Of a DNA stretch of 64,000 nucleotides, positions 44,096 through 53,721 are shown in pieces; the first letter of the stretch is position 1, and the number at the start of each line of letters is the position of its first letter. A program made the position numbers and the translations under genes. The DNA comes from Candidatus Kryptonium sp. (GTDB lineage: Bacteria; Bacteroidota; Ignavibacteria; Kryptoniales; Kryptoniaceae), in the NCBI GenBank assembly GCA_025060635.1, contig JANXBN010000006.1, positions 1 through 64,000 of the forward strand, given 5' to 3'. Under the pieces are notes generated by a model. That model was given only the letters and a program-made list of their open reading frames with translations. It searched no databases and was not told where the DNA came from.

Positions 44096-44890
44096 ATGGC
44101 GGAAATTTTTTCTAATTATAAACATCCAAGAAATCTCGCAACCGTCATACTTGCAGCTGGAAAGGGGACAAGGATGAAAAATCCAGATATGTCAAAGGTC
44201 ATGTTTTATCTAAATGGTGAGCCGATGATAAAAAATGTTGTGAATCTCGCTTTTAAAATCAATTCTGATAGGGTCATTGTGGTTGTCGGATACAATAAAG
44301 AGATGGTCATGGACTATCTTAAGAGAATTGCTCCATCGGTTGAGTTCGCTATACAAGAGGAACAGCTTGGCACAGGGCATGCGGTTATGCAAACGGAAGA
44401 AATGTTGAAAAATTTTGACGGTGATGTGCTTGTGCTTTCTGGTGATGTCCCACTTTTGACCGTGAAAACTATGAGGCGACTTTTGAAGCACCACTATGAG
44501 TCAAATGCAGTAGCAACACTTTTAACAGCTGAAGTTGATGATCCAACTGGTTATGGCAGAATCATTAGAAATCCTGATGGATCAGTTGATAGAATTGTTG
44601 AACACAAAGATGCAACGGAGGAGGAACGAAAGATAAAAGAGATAAATTCTGGTATCTATGTTTTTAAAAGAGAACCGCTTTTTGAGGCACTTAAACATAT
44701 CACTCCGCATAATGTCCAGGGCGAATACTATTTAACAGATGTTTTTTACTATTTTTCGCATCACGATATGAAAATTTGTGCTCTGAAAGCGGAAAATTGG
44801 GATGAGATTCACGGTATAAACACAATGGAACAACTTGAAAAGGCAAGGGAAATTTTGGAACGAAGAAGACAACTTGGCATTGAAGAGTGA
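44096..44890 (+). CDS. GlmU N-terminal-like nucleotidyltransferase, stand-alone
   Basis: A 264-residue sugar-phosphate nucleotidyltransferase closest to the uridyltransferase half of GlmU: ATVILAAGKGTRMKN, EEQLGTGHAVMQTEE, LVLSGDVPLL and INSGIYVF. The left-handed beta-helix acetyltransferase half (LbH) of GlmU is absent; the protein stops after EILERRRQLGIEE. A good GGAGG site precedes the start. It may make UDP-GlcNAc with a separate acetyltransferase, or activate another sugar. Confidence 0.9.
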   Translation: MAEIFSNYKHPRNLATVILAAGKGTRMKNPDMSKVMFYLNGEPMIKNVVNLAFKINSDRVIVVVGYNKEMVMDYLKRIAPSVEFAIQEEQLGTGHAVMQTEEMLKNFDGDVLVLSGDVPLLTVKTMRRLLKHHYESNAVATLLTAEVDDPTGYGRIIRNPDGSVDRIVEHKDATEEERKIKEINSGIYVFKREPLFEALKHITPHNVQGEYYLTDVFYYFSHHDMKICALKAENWDEIHGINTMEQLEKAREILERRRQLGIEE

Positions 44891-44893
44891 AAT

Positions 44894-45541
44894 ATGAAAA
44901 AGTTTAAATTAATCATAATTCTTTTACCAATTCTGCTTGGTTTGCTTCTTATCGTTCTCGTCAGAAAAAAACAGGAAGTTATGGAAATTGAGGAAGCGAG
45001 CGCACCTTATTCAGTTGAATATGTTAAGAATTTAATTTTCAATTCAAGCTTTGAAACTGGAACGGGGGATAAAGCAAATGGTTGGAATTTTGAAGGGTTT
45101 GGAAATAAAGTTTATTTTGAAAGAGACGCAATTGAAAAATTTGATGGCAAATTTACAGCGAATTTAACCTCCGATGAGAGCTCATCAAAAGCCTTCCTCG
45201 TTCAAGAAATTGAAAATTTCCCAAAAGATAAAAAATTCATCCTCTACGGAGCTATCAAAACTTACAGCGCTGATACAGCGTTTTTAAGAATTGAAGTTTA
45301 TGATACGCTCGGAAATTTGAAATCGTTTAACTCAACCGATTTTTTAACTGGGACAAACGATTGGCGTGTTTATACCTGTGCTGTGCTCGTTGGAAAGGAC
45401 GCAGGAAAAATAAAAGTTAAATGCGTCTTGCTTGGCAAAGGAAGGGCGTGGTTTGATAGCGTTGAACTTGTTGCAGTGAAATATGAAGAGAAAGATTATC
45501 CGTTCTGGTGGAGATATTGGACAAGACAATTTACAAGGTGA
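44894..45541 (+). CDS. membrane-anchored carbohydrate-binding-like protein
   Basis: A 215-residue protein with one N-terminal helix (LIIILLPILLGLLLIVLVRKK), then a jelly-roll module starting NLIFNSSFETGTGDKANGWNFEG and ending WFDSVELVAV, as in CBM4/9-like or DUF-type carbohydrate-binding modules. It is probably exposed in the periplasm. The ligand is unknown. It starts three bases after the nucleotidyltransferase gene. Confidence 0.7.
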   Translation: MKKFKLIIILLPILLGLLLIVLVRKKQEVMEIEEASAPYSVEYVKNLIFNSSFETGTGDKANGWNFEGFGNKVYFERDAIEKFDGKFTANLTSDESSSKAFLVQEIENFPKDKKFILYGAIKTYSADTAFLRIEVYDTLGNLKSFNSTDFLTGTNDWRVYTCAVLVGKDAGKIKVKCVLLGKGRAWFDSVELVAVKYEEKDYPFWWRYWTRQFTR

Positions 45542-45542
45542 A

Positions 45543-46712
45543 ATGGGAAAAGTCGTTTTAAAGAGAGATGGCGACAAGAGAATTTTGAAAGGTCATCTTT
45601 GGATTTTCAGCAACGAGATAAAAGAGATAAGGGGAAATCCAAAGATCGGTGATGTTGTTGATGTTTATCGCTTTAATGGTGAGTTTCTTGGTGTTGGTTT
45701 TTTCAATCCGCATTCGCTCATTTCGGTTAGGTTGTTAAGTAGAGAAAAAATTGAAGTTGATTTTGAATTTTTCAAAGAGCGGATTTTAAATGCGTATAAA
45801 TTAAGAAAAATTTTATATCCAAATTCGGAAACATTTCGTCTCGTACATGGCGAGAGTGACTTTCTCCCGGGGCTTGTGATTGACAAGTATAACGAGTTTT
45901 TATCAATTCAAACATTTTCATACGGAATGGATTTAAGGTTAAATTTAATTTGTGATGTTCTTGAAGATCTGTTCAAGTCGGAAGGAATAGTTGAAAGAAA
46001 TGAATCACCTTTAAGAGAACTTGAGGGGCTTGGGAACCGAAAAGGGATTTTAAGGGGTAAAGTGAGGGAGACGATTTTTGAAGATGATGGAGTTAAATTT
46101 AGAATTGATTTGCTTTCAGGTCAAAAAACAGGTTTTTATCTTGATCAAAGGGAAAATAGAAAAGCTTTGAGAAGATTTGCAAAGGATAAAAAGGTGCTTG
46201 ATTGTTTCACTAATGAAGGTGGGTTCGCGCTCCACTGTGCCTATGCTGGTGCCGAAGATGTGATCGGAATTGATGTCTCCGAAACTGCAATTGAAAAAGC
46301 GAAATTGAACGCTGAATTGAACAACTTAAAAAATGTTAAGTTTGAAATCGGTGATGTTTTTGATAAACTTCGCGAGTATTTAAGCAAGGGTGAAAAGTTT
46401 GATATAGTTATCCTTGATCCACCGTCATTTACGAAGTCAAAGAAGACAGTTAAATCTGCTCTTTCTGGATATCGGGAGATAAATTCAACAGCGATGAAAA
46501 TTTTAAAATCGGGTGGGATTCTCGCTACTGCGTCGTGTTCGCATCACATTGACGATGAAAGCTTTATGAATGTGATCATTGAAAGTTCAATTTTGGCAAA
46601 GAAAAAACTTCGCTTGATAGAATGGCGTGGTGCATCGTTAGATCATCCAGTTTTGCCGTCAATGCCAGAGACAAAATATCTTAAATTTGGAATTTTTCAA
46701 GTAATTGAGTGA
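45543..46712 (+). CDS. rlmI: RlmI-like class I rRNA (cytosine-5) methyltransferase
   Basis: A 389-residue enzyme with a PUA domain (residues 1-75, GHLWIFSNEIKEIRGNPKIG), a central RlmI-specific domain (GQKTGFYLDQRENR), and a Rossmann methyltransferase domain: VLDCFTNEGGFALHCAYAGA, GIDVSETAIEKA, and VILDPPSF (catalytic motif). The start at 45543 (MGKVVLKRDG) is chosen because it opens directly into the PUA domain; the frame upstream overlaps the previous gene. Family members methylate C1962 of 23S rRNA. Confidence 0.9.
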   Translation: MGKVVLKRDGDKRILKGHLWIFSNEIKEIRGNPKIGDVVDVYRFNGEFLGVGFFNPHSLISVRLLSREKIEVDFEFFKERILNAYKLRKILYPNSETFRLVHGESDFLPGLVIDKYNEFLSIQTFSYGMDLRLNLICDVLEDLFKSEGIVERNESPLRELEGLGNRKGILRGKVRETIFEDDGVKFRIDLLSGQKTGFYLDQRENRKALRRFAKDKKVLDCFTNEGGFALHCAYAGAEDVIGIDVSETAIEKAKLNAELNNLKNVKFEIGDVFDKLREYLSKGEKFDIVILDPPSFTKSKKTVKSALSGYREINSTAMKILKSGGILATASCSHHIDDESFMNVIIESSILAKKKLRLIEWRGASLDHPVLPSMPETKYLKFGIFQVIE

Positions 46713-46725
46713 AAAATTATTCTTT

Positions 46726-48132
46726 TTAATCTATCGGCGGTCTTTTTAGATGCCAATCGGTTCTATCTTGATAGGCATTTCCGATCTGGATTAATGTTTT
46801 TTCAGTGAATGCTTTGCTCATGAATTGAATTGATGTCGGTAAGTTATTTAATCCAAATCCGTTCGGCAGACATATAGCAGGGACACCTCCAGCGTTTCCT
46901 GCTGGAATTAAAGCAGGTCCTCCGCTTATGCCAGGATAAGCTTTATCAAAATCAACTCCAATTGGATAAGCAACAGTCGCTCTGGTTGGTGCTACAATGG
47001 CGTCATATTTTGAGAGAAACTCCTCAAGAGCTTTTCGCATCTTTTTTCTCAATCGCATTGCGTTTAGATATTCCACTGCTGAAACTTGTATCATTGAGTA
47101 TCCACCAACTTTGTCTCTTTTGTTTCTTAACTTTGAAATTTCGCCTGAAATGATCAAATCATAAAACGCGCTTGCCCCTTCAGCATCAACGATTGTTCCG
47201 ACAACTGCGCCCCATGGATAATCTGGAAATTCAACATCATATTCAAGTTCTGCAAATTCGGAGATAACTTTTAAAGATTCCTCAAAATTTTTCTTAACTT
47301 CGGGTTGTGCTTTGTCAGTCGTTCCTTTGATCACTGCGATTTTAAATTTTCGGTTCGGTAGTAGTTTGCGAGTGTAGTTGAATTCTTTTTTAACGGTTGT
47401 CTCATCCTTTGGATCATAACCTGCGATTGCTGATAAAACAATTCCACAATCATCAGCGGTCCTGCACATCGGACCGATCTTATCAAGCGTCCAAGATAAA
47501 GCCATCGCTCCATATCTACTTACGAGCCCATAAGTTGGTCTTAATCCGGTGATTCCACAAAAGGCTGATGGTGTTAAAATTGAACCGGATGTTTCTGAAC
47601 CTATTGCGAAAGCAACTAAACCAGCTGAAACAGCTGAGCCGGAACCACTTGATGAGCCACCGCTCCAATAATTTAAATTCCAAGGCGTTCTGCCAGGTCC
47701 AGTGAAAGAAGCATCTGCATCATCGTATCCCATTCCACCAGCGAGTTCAACCATTGAAAGCTTCGCAACGAGTATTGCTCCAGCGTCGTAAAGTTTTTTT
47801 ATGACTGTAGCATCGTAATCAAAAATTTGGTTTCGGTATGGTTCAGCTCCCCATGTTGTTGGGATTCCGCGCGTTGCAAGTAAATCTTTCGCTCCGAAGG
47901 GTATACCGTGAAGCAAACCTCTATATTTCCCCGCCATTATTTCTTTTTCTGCTTGCTTCGCCTGTTTAATTGCGAGCTCTTCGGTTATTGTTACAACTGC
48001 GCCAAGTTTTTCTCCATGCTTTTTTAATCTCTCAATGTAAATTTGTGTTAACTCTACGGGTGAAATTTTTTTGGTTCTAATCAAAGACGAGAGTTGGCGA
48101 ATTGAAAGGAAAGCGATGTCCCTGTCGCTCAT
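46726..48132 (-). CDS. amidase-signature enzyme
   Basis: A 468-residue amide hydrolase with the Ser-cisSer-Lys triad: lysine in GIPFGAKDLLATRG, the serine region GGSSSGSGSAVSAGLVAFAIG, and the nucleophile in SETSGSILTPSAFCGITGLR. GGAGG lies six bases before the ATG at 48132, so that start (MSDRDIAF) is preferred over an ATG at 48144 that is part of the SD itself. It may be a generic amidase rather than GatA. It pairs with the small Tat-signal protein upstream. Confidence 0.92.
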   Translation of the reverse strand: MSDRDIAFLSIRQLSSLIRTKKISPVELTQIYIERLKKHGEKLGAVVTITEELAIKQAKQAEKEIMAGKYRGLLHGIPFGAKDLLATRGIPTTWGAEPYRNQIFDYDATVIKKLYDAGAILVAKLSMVELAGGMGYDDADASFTGPGRTPWNLNYWSGGSSSGSGSAVSAGLVAFAIGSETSGSILTPSAFCGITGLRPTYGLVSRYGAMALSWTLDKIGPMCRTADDCGIVLSAIAGYDPKDETTVKKEFNYTRKLLPNRKFKIAVIKGTTDKAQPEVKKNFEESLKVISEFAELEYDVEFPDYPWGAVVGTIVDAEGASAFYDLIISGEISKLRNKRDKVGGYSMIQVSAVEYLNAMRLRKKMRKALEEFLSKYDAIVAPTRATVAYPIGVDFDKAYPGISGGPALIPAGNAGGVPAICLPNGFGLNNLPTSIQFMSKAFTEKTLIQIGNAYQDRTDWHLKRPPID

Positions 48133-48148
48133 ATTTGCCTCCATTTTT

Positions 48149-48424
48149 TTAAACTTGAAATTTAAAATCGGGTTCGTCCCAATTTGAGAGATTATAACTT
48201 AACAATCGTTCCCTTCTTCTTACATTTGCTTCAATCTCTTCTTTGATAATTTTCATCTGCTCATCTGACAATCTCTCGCCATATTTTAATTTGACCAGCT
48301 CGGTAATTTTTTCAATTTCGTTTGAAAGATCTTTTTCCGGTGCTTGAATCTTTGAAATACCAAGATAGCCTACTGCTGGCAGTGAGACCGCGATTTTTAG
48401 AAATTTTCTCCTTTTGATCTTCAT
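48149..48424 (-). CDS. small Tat-signal protein
   Basis: A 91-residue protein with a twin-arginine signal (KRRKFLKIAVSLPAVGYLG). The mature part is charged and helical (LKYGERLSDEQMKIIKEEI), without metal motifs. Its stop is 16 bases upstream of the amidase, so they are probably cotranscribed. The Tat motif suggests export as a folded protein or complex. Its role is unknown. Confidence 0.75.
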   Translation of the reverse strand: MKIKRRKFLKIAVSLPAVGYLGISKIQAPEKDLSNEIEKITELVKLKYGERLSDEQMKIIKEEIEANVRRRERLLSYNLSNWDEPDFKFQV

Positions 48425-48445
48425 CTTGTTTTTGCTCCATTTTGT

Positions 48446-49537
48446 TTAATCAAGAGGATAACTTTCAAAAAGCTTTCCCCATTTTGAGCTCTTTCTCAGT
48501 TTTTCTTGAATCTTTTTCCCTTTTAACGGCCACCAGACGAAATCATGATAAAAGTATGAGCCGAAGACAAAAATATAAACAAGGGGCGTTCTAAAAAATA
48601 GATATTGAATCCCTTTCAAAGGTCCAAACCAAAGTATATCACCGACTCGGCTTGCCATGTTATCACCGACGAAAAATTTTAAATTGACATTTGAAATGTC
48701 CTCACCAACTATTTCAATTTCTCTCGGATCCCCGACGCCAAGTCCAGCTTCGTAAGCCAGACGAATGTATTTTATCTTCATCGGGTCAAATCCCATGATC
48801 TTTGCCGAGACAGCGTCAATTGCTACTTGATCTGCGCTTGCAAGAATATAGTCGGTTTCAACTGGGATCATCGTCCTCGGTCCAGGACCATTTCCAGCTA
48901 TAGTTCCGTCCATAACTGCAAATATCCCAGTGTGAATTTCCTTTTGAATTGCAAGCAAATCAACAAGTGTTTCGTGTATCCAAGTGTGAGTATAGTGTCT
49001 TCGTGTATTTAAAAGACCACCGAATGCGTTTTTCATTGCGCCGGTTGTCGTTGTGTAAATATGTGTTTTCATCGTTGGAAGGTGAATGATATTTTTACCG
49101 ATGAAAAATTCAGGGATGTGTATCCCTTTTGGATAAACCTTGTGCAAAGCGAGCATCTTATGTTTTGGCTCATACCGAATCCATTTTATGTCAGTTTTGA
49201 TAAAGTTATATCGTTCTTCAATCCCGTATTTTTTATAGATCGGTTCAAGCTTGTTAAGTTTTCCACCTTTGAATGGATCTGTGACGACTGTGTTATTATG
49301 AACTGCAACAAGTTTATCAAAGCCAGCGTTTTTCAGAGCAATTATAACTCCCTCAAGTTGCCACGGCGTCGTGTTTGAGCTTAAATATGGCAAATGCCAA
49401 GAGATGTTGTCTTTCAAAATAGTGACTGAATTTTTATCAAGGTAATTTTCAAAATCGGCAAGTTTCATCAATTTTTCTATGTCTTGTAAAACTGTATCTG
49501 GCTTTGTCCTTAAGACTGCGACTTTTGAACGGGGCAT
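48446..49537 (-). CDS. DUF362-domain protein
   Basis: A 363-residue protein of the DUF362 family: KVAVLRTKPDTVLQDIEKL, HLPTMKTHIYTTTTGAMKNA, and FAVMDGTIAGNGPGPRTMIP. No cysteine-rich ferredoxin part is visible. The open frame runs on to 49735, but the upstream residues are low in conservation, so the start is taken at 49537 (MPRSKVAV). The C-terminus is hydrophobic (YIFVFGSYFYHDFVWWPL), possibly membrane-associated. The family is often near iron-sulfur or redox proteins; function unresolved. Confidence 0.85.
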   Translation of the reverse strand: MPRSKVAVLRTKPDTVLQDIEKLMKLADFENYLDKNSVTILKDNISWHLPYLSSNTTPWQLEGVIIALKNAGFDKLVAVHNNTVVTDPFKGGKLNKLEPIYKKYGIEERYNFIKTDIKWIRYEPKHKMLALHKVYPKGIHIPEFFIGKNIIHLPTMKTHIYTTTTGAMKNAFGGLLNTRRHYTHTWIHETLVDLLAIQKEIHTGIFAVMDGTIAGNGPGPRTMIPVETDYILASADQVAIDAVSAKIMGFDPMKIKYIRLAYEAGLGVGDPREIEIVGEDISNVNLKFFVGDNMASRVGDILWFGPLKGIQYLFFRTPLVYIFVFGSYFYHDFVWWPLKGKKIQEKLRKSSKWGKLFESYPLD

Positions 49538-49738
49538 AGAAGAGGTTTTTTGTTTTAATATAATTGTGACCAATTTAAAATTCAACAGGAAAAATCTGGT
49601 TGAGGAGTTTGGTTCAATTTCTCGGGCAATGAAAATTTGCGAATTTGAAGCGTAAATTTTTAATTTCAAAAATTCATAGCACGATTGATTTTTGAGAATT
49701 TTTGTTTGTAAATTTAGCAAAAAATAAAAGCACATCTT

Positions 49739-51100
49739 ATGACGCTTGATATAGATTCGTCGCGTCGCGGAATGAGATATTCAATAATAGAAGGAAGTTT
49801 TGCGACGATCTTTATCGCTCTTTCAACAGGTGCGTTTTTAACTGGTTACGCTCTAATGCTTGGTGCTGAGGAGTTCGTCATTGGCTTAATTGGAGCTATA
49901 CCTTTTATTTCTCAAACTATGCAAATTTTGGGGGCGTATCTACTGCGAAAGTATAAAAGTCCTCAAAAGCTTTCAATAATCTATAGCATATTAAATCGCT
50001 GGGTTTGGTTCATACTCATATTCTTGCCGTTTTTAAAAATTGGCAACGAAATCAAAATTTTAATTTTTCTAACCATTCTTTTCATATCTTCATCCGCTGG
50101 GAGCATACTTGCAAACATTTGGACAACTTGGATCGGTGAAATCGTCCCGAGAGATATTTGGGGTAAGTATTTTGGTAAAAGAACATCTTACAACAATATG
50201 GTCAATATAGTGATTTTCTTTGTTTCGGCGTGGCTTCTTGATTATTTGAAACAAATTGATGTAAAGATTGGCTATTTGGTTATAACTTCTATTTGTTTTG
50301 CAAGTGGTGTTGTGACGACATTTTTGTTCAGGTATCATCCAGATGTTAAGTTTGAGTTTAAAGATAGAACTTCTCTCAAAGATGAAATTTTAAAGCCTTT
50401 GAAGGATAAAAATTTCAGAAGATTTATCTTGTTTTTTGCGCATTGGAATTTTTCGGTTGGGCTTGCTGCTCCTTTTATGACTTATCATATGCTAAAAAAT
50501 TTAAATGTAAATTTTTCAACGATTGCTATTTTCAACATGCTTACGATGACATTTAACATTATTTTTTCAAGGTGGTGGGGGAAATTGATTGACAGGTTTG
50601 GTGCTAAAAATGTGCTTATATTTAATGCTTCAAACATTGCCTATATACCGGTTCTGTGGCTCATTGCGACGCCTGATTTTTTGTTTCCGCTTTTTATTGA
50701 TGCTATACTTGCTGGTGTTGCTTGGAGTGGATTCAACCTCGCTGCTTTCAATATCCCTCTATCAAAAGCTCCAAAGGAAAATCGTTCTGCCTATGTCGCT
50801 GTGCTTTCAATTTTTTCTGGATTTGGTTATCTATCCGCATCAATGCTTGCGGGATATATTGCAACTCTTCTTAAAGATTTCTCAATCTGGATATTTGGCT
50901 TGAAGTTTATAAATCTTCACATATTGTTTTTACTTTCGTTTATTTCAAGGATTATTGGGACTATTATTCTTTTGAAGATACCCGAATTTGGGGAGAAGCC
51001 GTTCTTTGCGATGGTTGATTCAATAAGCAGTACGATTTTTAAAGTTTTTACGACGCTTGGTGGGGTTATATCAGATTCAAGGGATGAAGAGCGAAGGTAA
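49739..51100 (+). CDS. MFS transporter
   Basis: A 453-residue protein with about 12 helices. Between helices 2 and 3 lies the MFS-type loop (LRKYKSPQKLSIIYSI), and FGAKNVLIFNASNIAYIP opens a second repeat. It has the profile of multidrug or sugar-type exporters in Bacteroidota; substrate unknown. It is divergent from the DUF362 gene with a 201-bp shared upstream region (49538-49738), where no clear promoter could be assigned. Confidence 0.85.
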   Translation: MTLDIDSSRRGMRYSIIEGSFATIFIALSTGAFLTGYALMLGAEEFVIGLIGAIPFISQTMQILGAYLLRKYKSPQKLSIIYSILNRWVWFILIFLPFLKIGNEIKILIFLTILFISSSAGSILANIWTTWIGEIVPRDIWGKYFGKRTSYNNMVNIVIFFVSAWLLDYLKQIDVKIGYLVITSICFASGVVTTFLFRYHPDVKFEFKDRTSLKDEILKPLKDKNFRRFILFFAHWNFSVGLAAPFMTYHMLKNLNVNFSTIAIFNMLTMTFNIIFSRWWGKLIDRFGAKNVLIFNASNIAYIPVLWLIATPDFLFPLFIDAILAGVAWSGFNLAAFNIPLSKAPKENRSAYVAVLSIFSGFGYLSASMLAGYIATLLKDFSIWIFGLKFINLHILFLLSFISRIIGTIILLKIPEFGEKPFFAMVDSISSTIFKVFTTLGGVISDSRDEERR

Positions 51101-51166
51101 AATTGTTTTTTCACCCCTCTTTTTTTAATTTCAATTCAAAATCAAAACAAAATTTTATCTACCGAA

Positions 51167-52465
51167 ATGGCACCTGAAGTATATATTGAAAATCTCTCTG
51201 ATTATGTTGGCAAAGAGGTGAAAATTTACGGTTGGGTCTATAACAAAAGATCAAGCGGTAAAATCCGCTTTGTGCTCGTCCGTGATGGAACCGGAATTCT
51301 GCAATGCGTTATGACGAAAGGTGAAACTCCAGACGAAGTTTTTGATAAATACGATATTTTAACTCAAGAGTCATCATTGATCGTCAGTGGAGTTGTTAAC
51401 GAAGACAAAAGAGCTCCAGGTGGTTATGAACTTCACATAAAAGATATTCAGATAATCCACATTTCTCAAGATTATCCAATAACTCCAAAGGAGCATGGTG
51501 TTGATTTTCTTATGGATCATAGGCACTTGTGGCTTCGTTCCCGGAGACCGCATGCTATTTTAAGAATAAGGCATCGCCTTGTTAAGGCGATAAGAGATTT
51601 TTTTGATTCAAAGGGTTTTGTTTTGATTGACGCGCCGATTTTAACACCTTCTGCTTGTGAGGGAACAACGACGCTATTTGAAACGGATTATTTTGATCTT
51701 GGCAAAGCATACCTTTCACAGTCAGGTCAACTATATGTTGAAGCTGCTGCGATGGCTTTTGGAAAAGTTTATTGCTTTGGTCCAACTTTCAGAGCAGAGA
51801 AATCAAAGACGAGACGACACTTAACAGAATTTTGGATGGTTGAGCCAGAGGTTGCATTCTATGAACTTGACGATATAATGAACCTCGCTGAAGAATTTGT
51901 TGAATATATAGTTGGACGAGTTCTTGAAACAAGCAAAAAAGAATTTGAAGTCCTGGAAAGAAACACTGAGCCACTTGAAAAAATAAAACGACCATTTCCG
52001 AGAATTTCTTATAACGAGGCAGTTGAAATTTTGAGAAAGAACGGGGTTGATTTTAAATGGGGTAACGATTTTGGAAACACGGATGAGACGATAATTTCTC
52101 AACAATTTGATAAGCCGATTATAGTCCATCGCTATCCTGCTGCTGTTAAAGCTTTTTATATGAAACGAGATCCAAACGATGAAACCTATGCGCTTTCATT
52201 TGACATGCTTGCACCCGAAGGATACGGCGAGATCATAGGAGGAAGCCAAAGAGAGGATGATTATGACACGCTTTTGAAGAGGATAAAAGAACATAATCTG
52301 CCAGTGGAGGCTTTTGATTGGTATCTTGACCTTAGAAAATATGGAAGCGTCCCTCATTCGGGATTTGGACTCGGAGTTGAAAGAACACTTGCTTGGATAT
52401 GCGGACTTGACCATGTAAGAGAAACGATACCATTTCCGAGGATGATTTATAGAATAAAGCCATAA
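51167..52465 (+). CDS. asnS: asparaginyl-tRNA synthetase
   Basis: A class II synthetase of 432 residues. The N-terminal OB fold ([20 protein letters not shown]) binds the anticodon. Motif 2 is [20 protein letters not shown], and motif 3 is [30 protein letters not shown] is typical of AsnRS rather than AspRS (FRDEDLRADRQPEF). With asnS present, an amidotransferase route for Asn-tRNA is not required. Confidence 0.95.
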   Translation: MAPEVYIENLSDYVGKEVKIYGWVYNKRSSGKIRFVLVRDGTGILQCVMTKGETPDEVFDKYDILTQESSLIVSGVVNEDKRAPGGYELHIKDIQIIHISQDYPITPKEHGVDFLMDHRHLWLRSRRPHAILRIRHRLVKAIRDFFDSKGFVLIDAPILTPSACEGTTTLFETDYFDLGKAYLSQSGQLYVEAAAMAFGKVYCFGPTFRAEKSKTRRHLTEFWMVEPEVAFYELDDIMNLAEEFVEYIVGRVLETSKKEFEVLERNTEPLEKIKRPFPRISYNEAVEILRKNGVDFKWGNDFGNTDETIISQQFDKPIIVHRYPAAVKAFYMKRDPNDETYALSFDMLAPEGYGEIIGGSQREDDYDTLLKRIKEHNLPVEAFDWYLDLRKYGSVPHSGFGLGVERTLAWICGLDHVRETIPFPRMIYRIKP

Positions 52466-52473
52466 CTTTAATT

Positions 52474-53721
52474 ATGATTGGTTCCAAACATATTCAAACT
52501 GAATCTGCAATCAAGGGAATCGTATATGTAGCGGATAGCAGGGAAATGCCTGAAATTGAAGATGAAACAATTGATCTTGTTATTACCTCACCCCCATATT
52601 GGCATATAAAAGATTACGGTATTGAAGGTCAGATTGGCTATGGGCAAACTTTGCATGAATATCTTAAGGATTTATACAAGGTTTGGACAGAATGCTTTAG
52701 AGTTCTTAAACCAGGTGCGAGGACTTGTATAAACATAGGCGATCAATTTTTAAGAAGCATAATATACGGGAGGTATAAAATCGCTTCGCTTCATTCTGAA
52801 GTTATCAATCAATGTGAAAAGATAGGTTTTGATTATATGGGCGCCATAATATGGCAGAAGAAAACAACTATGAATACAACTGGTGGCGCAAATGTTATGG
52901 GTTCATATCCGTATCCTTCAAATGGAATGATTGAAATTGATTACGAGTTTATACTCATATTTAAAAAGCCGGGCAAAAGGAAGGTTTCAAAAGAAATAAA
53001 AGAGCGCTCAAAACTTTCAAAGGAGGAGTGGAAGGAGTATTTTTCAGGACATTGGAATTTTCCGGGTGAAAAACAGATTGATCACGAAGCTATGTTTCCC
53101 GATGAGCTTCCGAGGAGATTGATAAAAATGTTCTCTTTTGTAGGTGACACTGTTCTTGATCCTTTTTTGGGAAGCGGAACAACATTAAAAGTTGCCCTTG
53201 AGCTTAACAGAAATGGAATTGGATATGAGATAAATCCTAATTTTGTTCCAATTATTGAAGAAAAACTTGGTTTAATGGTTAATCTTGTTGAGTTTAAAAA
53301 GAGAAGCTGGGTCTATAATTATAAGTTTGAGAATGTGGACTATCAACCTTATATAAAAGATATTGCTCCGATCATAGAACCATCAAGATTGGGGTTTGAA
53401 AAGGGAGGGACTTACAAAGTTGTTGAAGTTTTAAGCGATGGGAAGATAAAACTTGACACAGGGCTTATTGTTAAGTTTTGTGGGATAGAAATTGCGGATT
53501 TTGAGCGAGCCTTGAAGTATTTAAATGATTTTATTAAGGGAAGGCAAGTGTTTTTGAAATTTGATCAGAGTTGTAAAACGACCGATAAGGAGGTTTGCGC
53601 GTATGTTTTTCTGAAGAACAAAATTTTTGTTAATAAGGAACTCGTGAAAAATAAATCAGCAAAGGTTGCTAATTATAATTTCAAGTTTAGAAAGAGGTTT
53701 GAGGAAATTCAAAATGGCTAA
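52474..53721 (+). CDS. beta-class DNA methyltransferase with SNase-like C-terminal domain
   Basis: The modification enzyme of the R-M pair, 415 residues. Motif IV TSPPYW is at 38-43 and precedes motif I DPFLGSGTT at 229-237, the beta-class order. TSPPY points to N4-cytosine (or N6-adenine) methylation. Residues about 305-410 resemble a staphylococcal-nuclease fold: GTYKVVEVLSDGKIKLDTG, FCGIEIADFERAL, GRQVFLKFD, and AYVFLKNKIFVNKELVKNK. The catalytic DGDT position reads SDGKI, so nuclease activity is doubtful and a DNA-binding role is likely. Its stop overlaps the nuclease gene by eight bases. Confidence 0.9.
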   Translation: MIGSKHIQTESAIKGIVYVADSREMPEIEDETIDLVITSPPYWHIKDYGIEGQIGYGQTLHEYLKDLYKVWTECFRVLKPGARTCINIGDQFLRSIIYGRYKIASLHSEVINQCEKIGFDYMGAIIWQKKTTMNTTGGANVMGSYPYPSNGMIEIDYEFILIFKKPGKRKVSKEIKERSKLSKEEWKEYFSGHWNFPGEKQIDHEAMFPDELPRRLIKMFSFVGDTVLDPFLGSGTTLKVALELNRNGIGYEINPNFVPIIEEKLGLMVNLVEFKKRSWVYNYKFENVDYQPYIKDIAPIIEPSRLGFEKGGTYKVVEVLSDGKIKLDTGLIVKFCGIEIADFERALKYLNDFIKGRQVFLKFDQSCKTTDKEVCAYVFLKNKIFVNKELVKNKSAKVANYNFKFRKRFEEIQNG

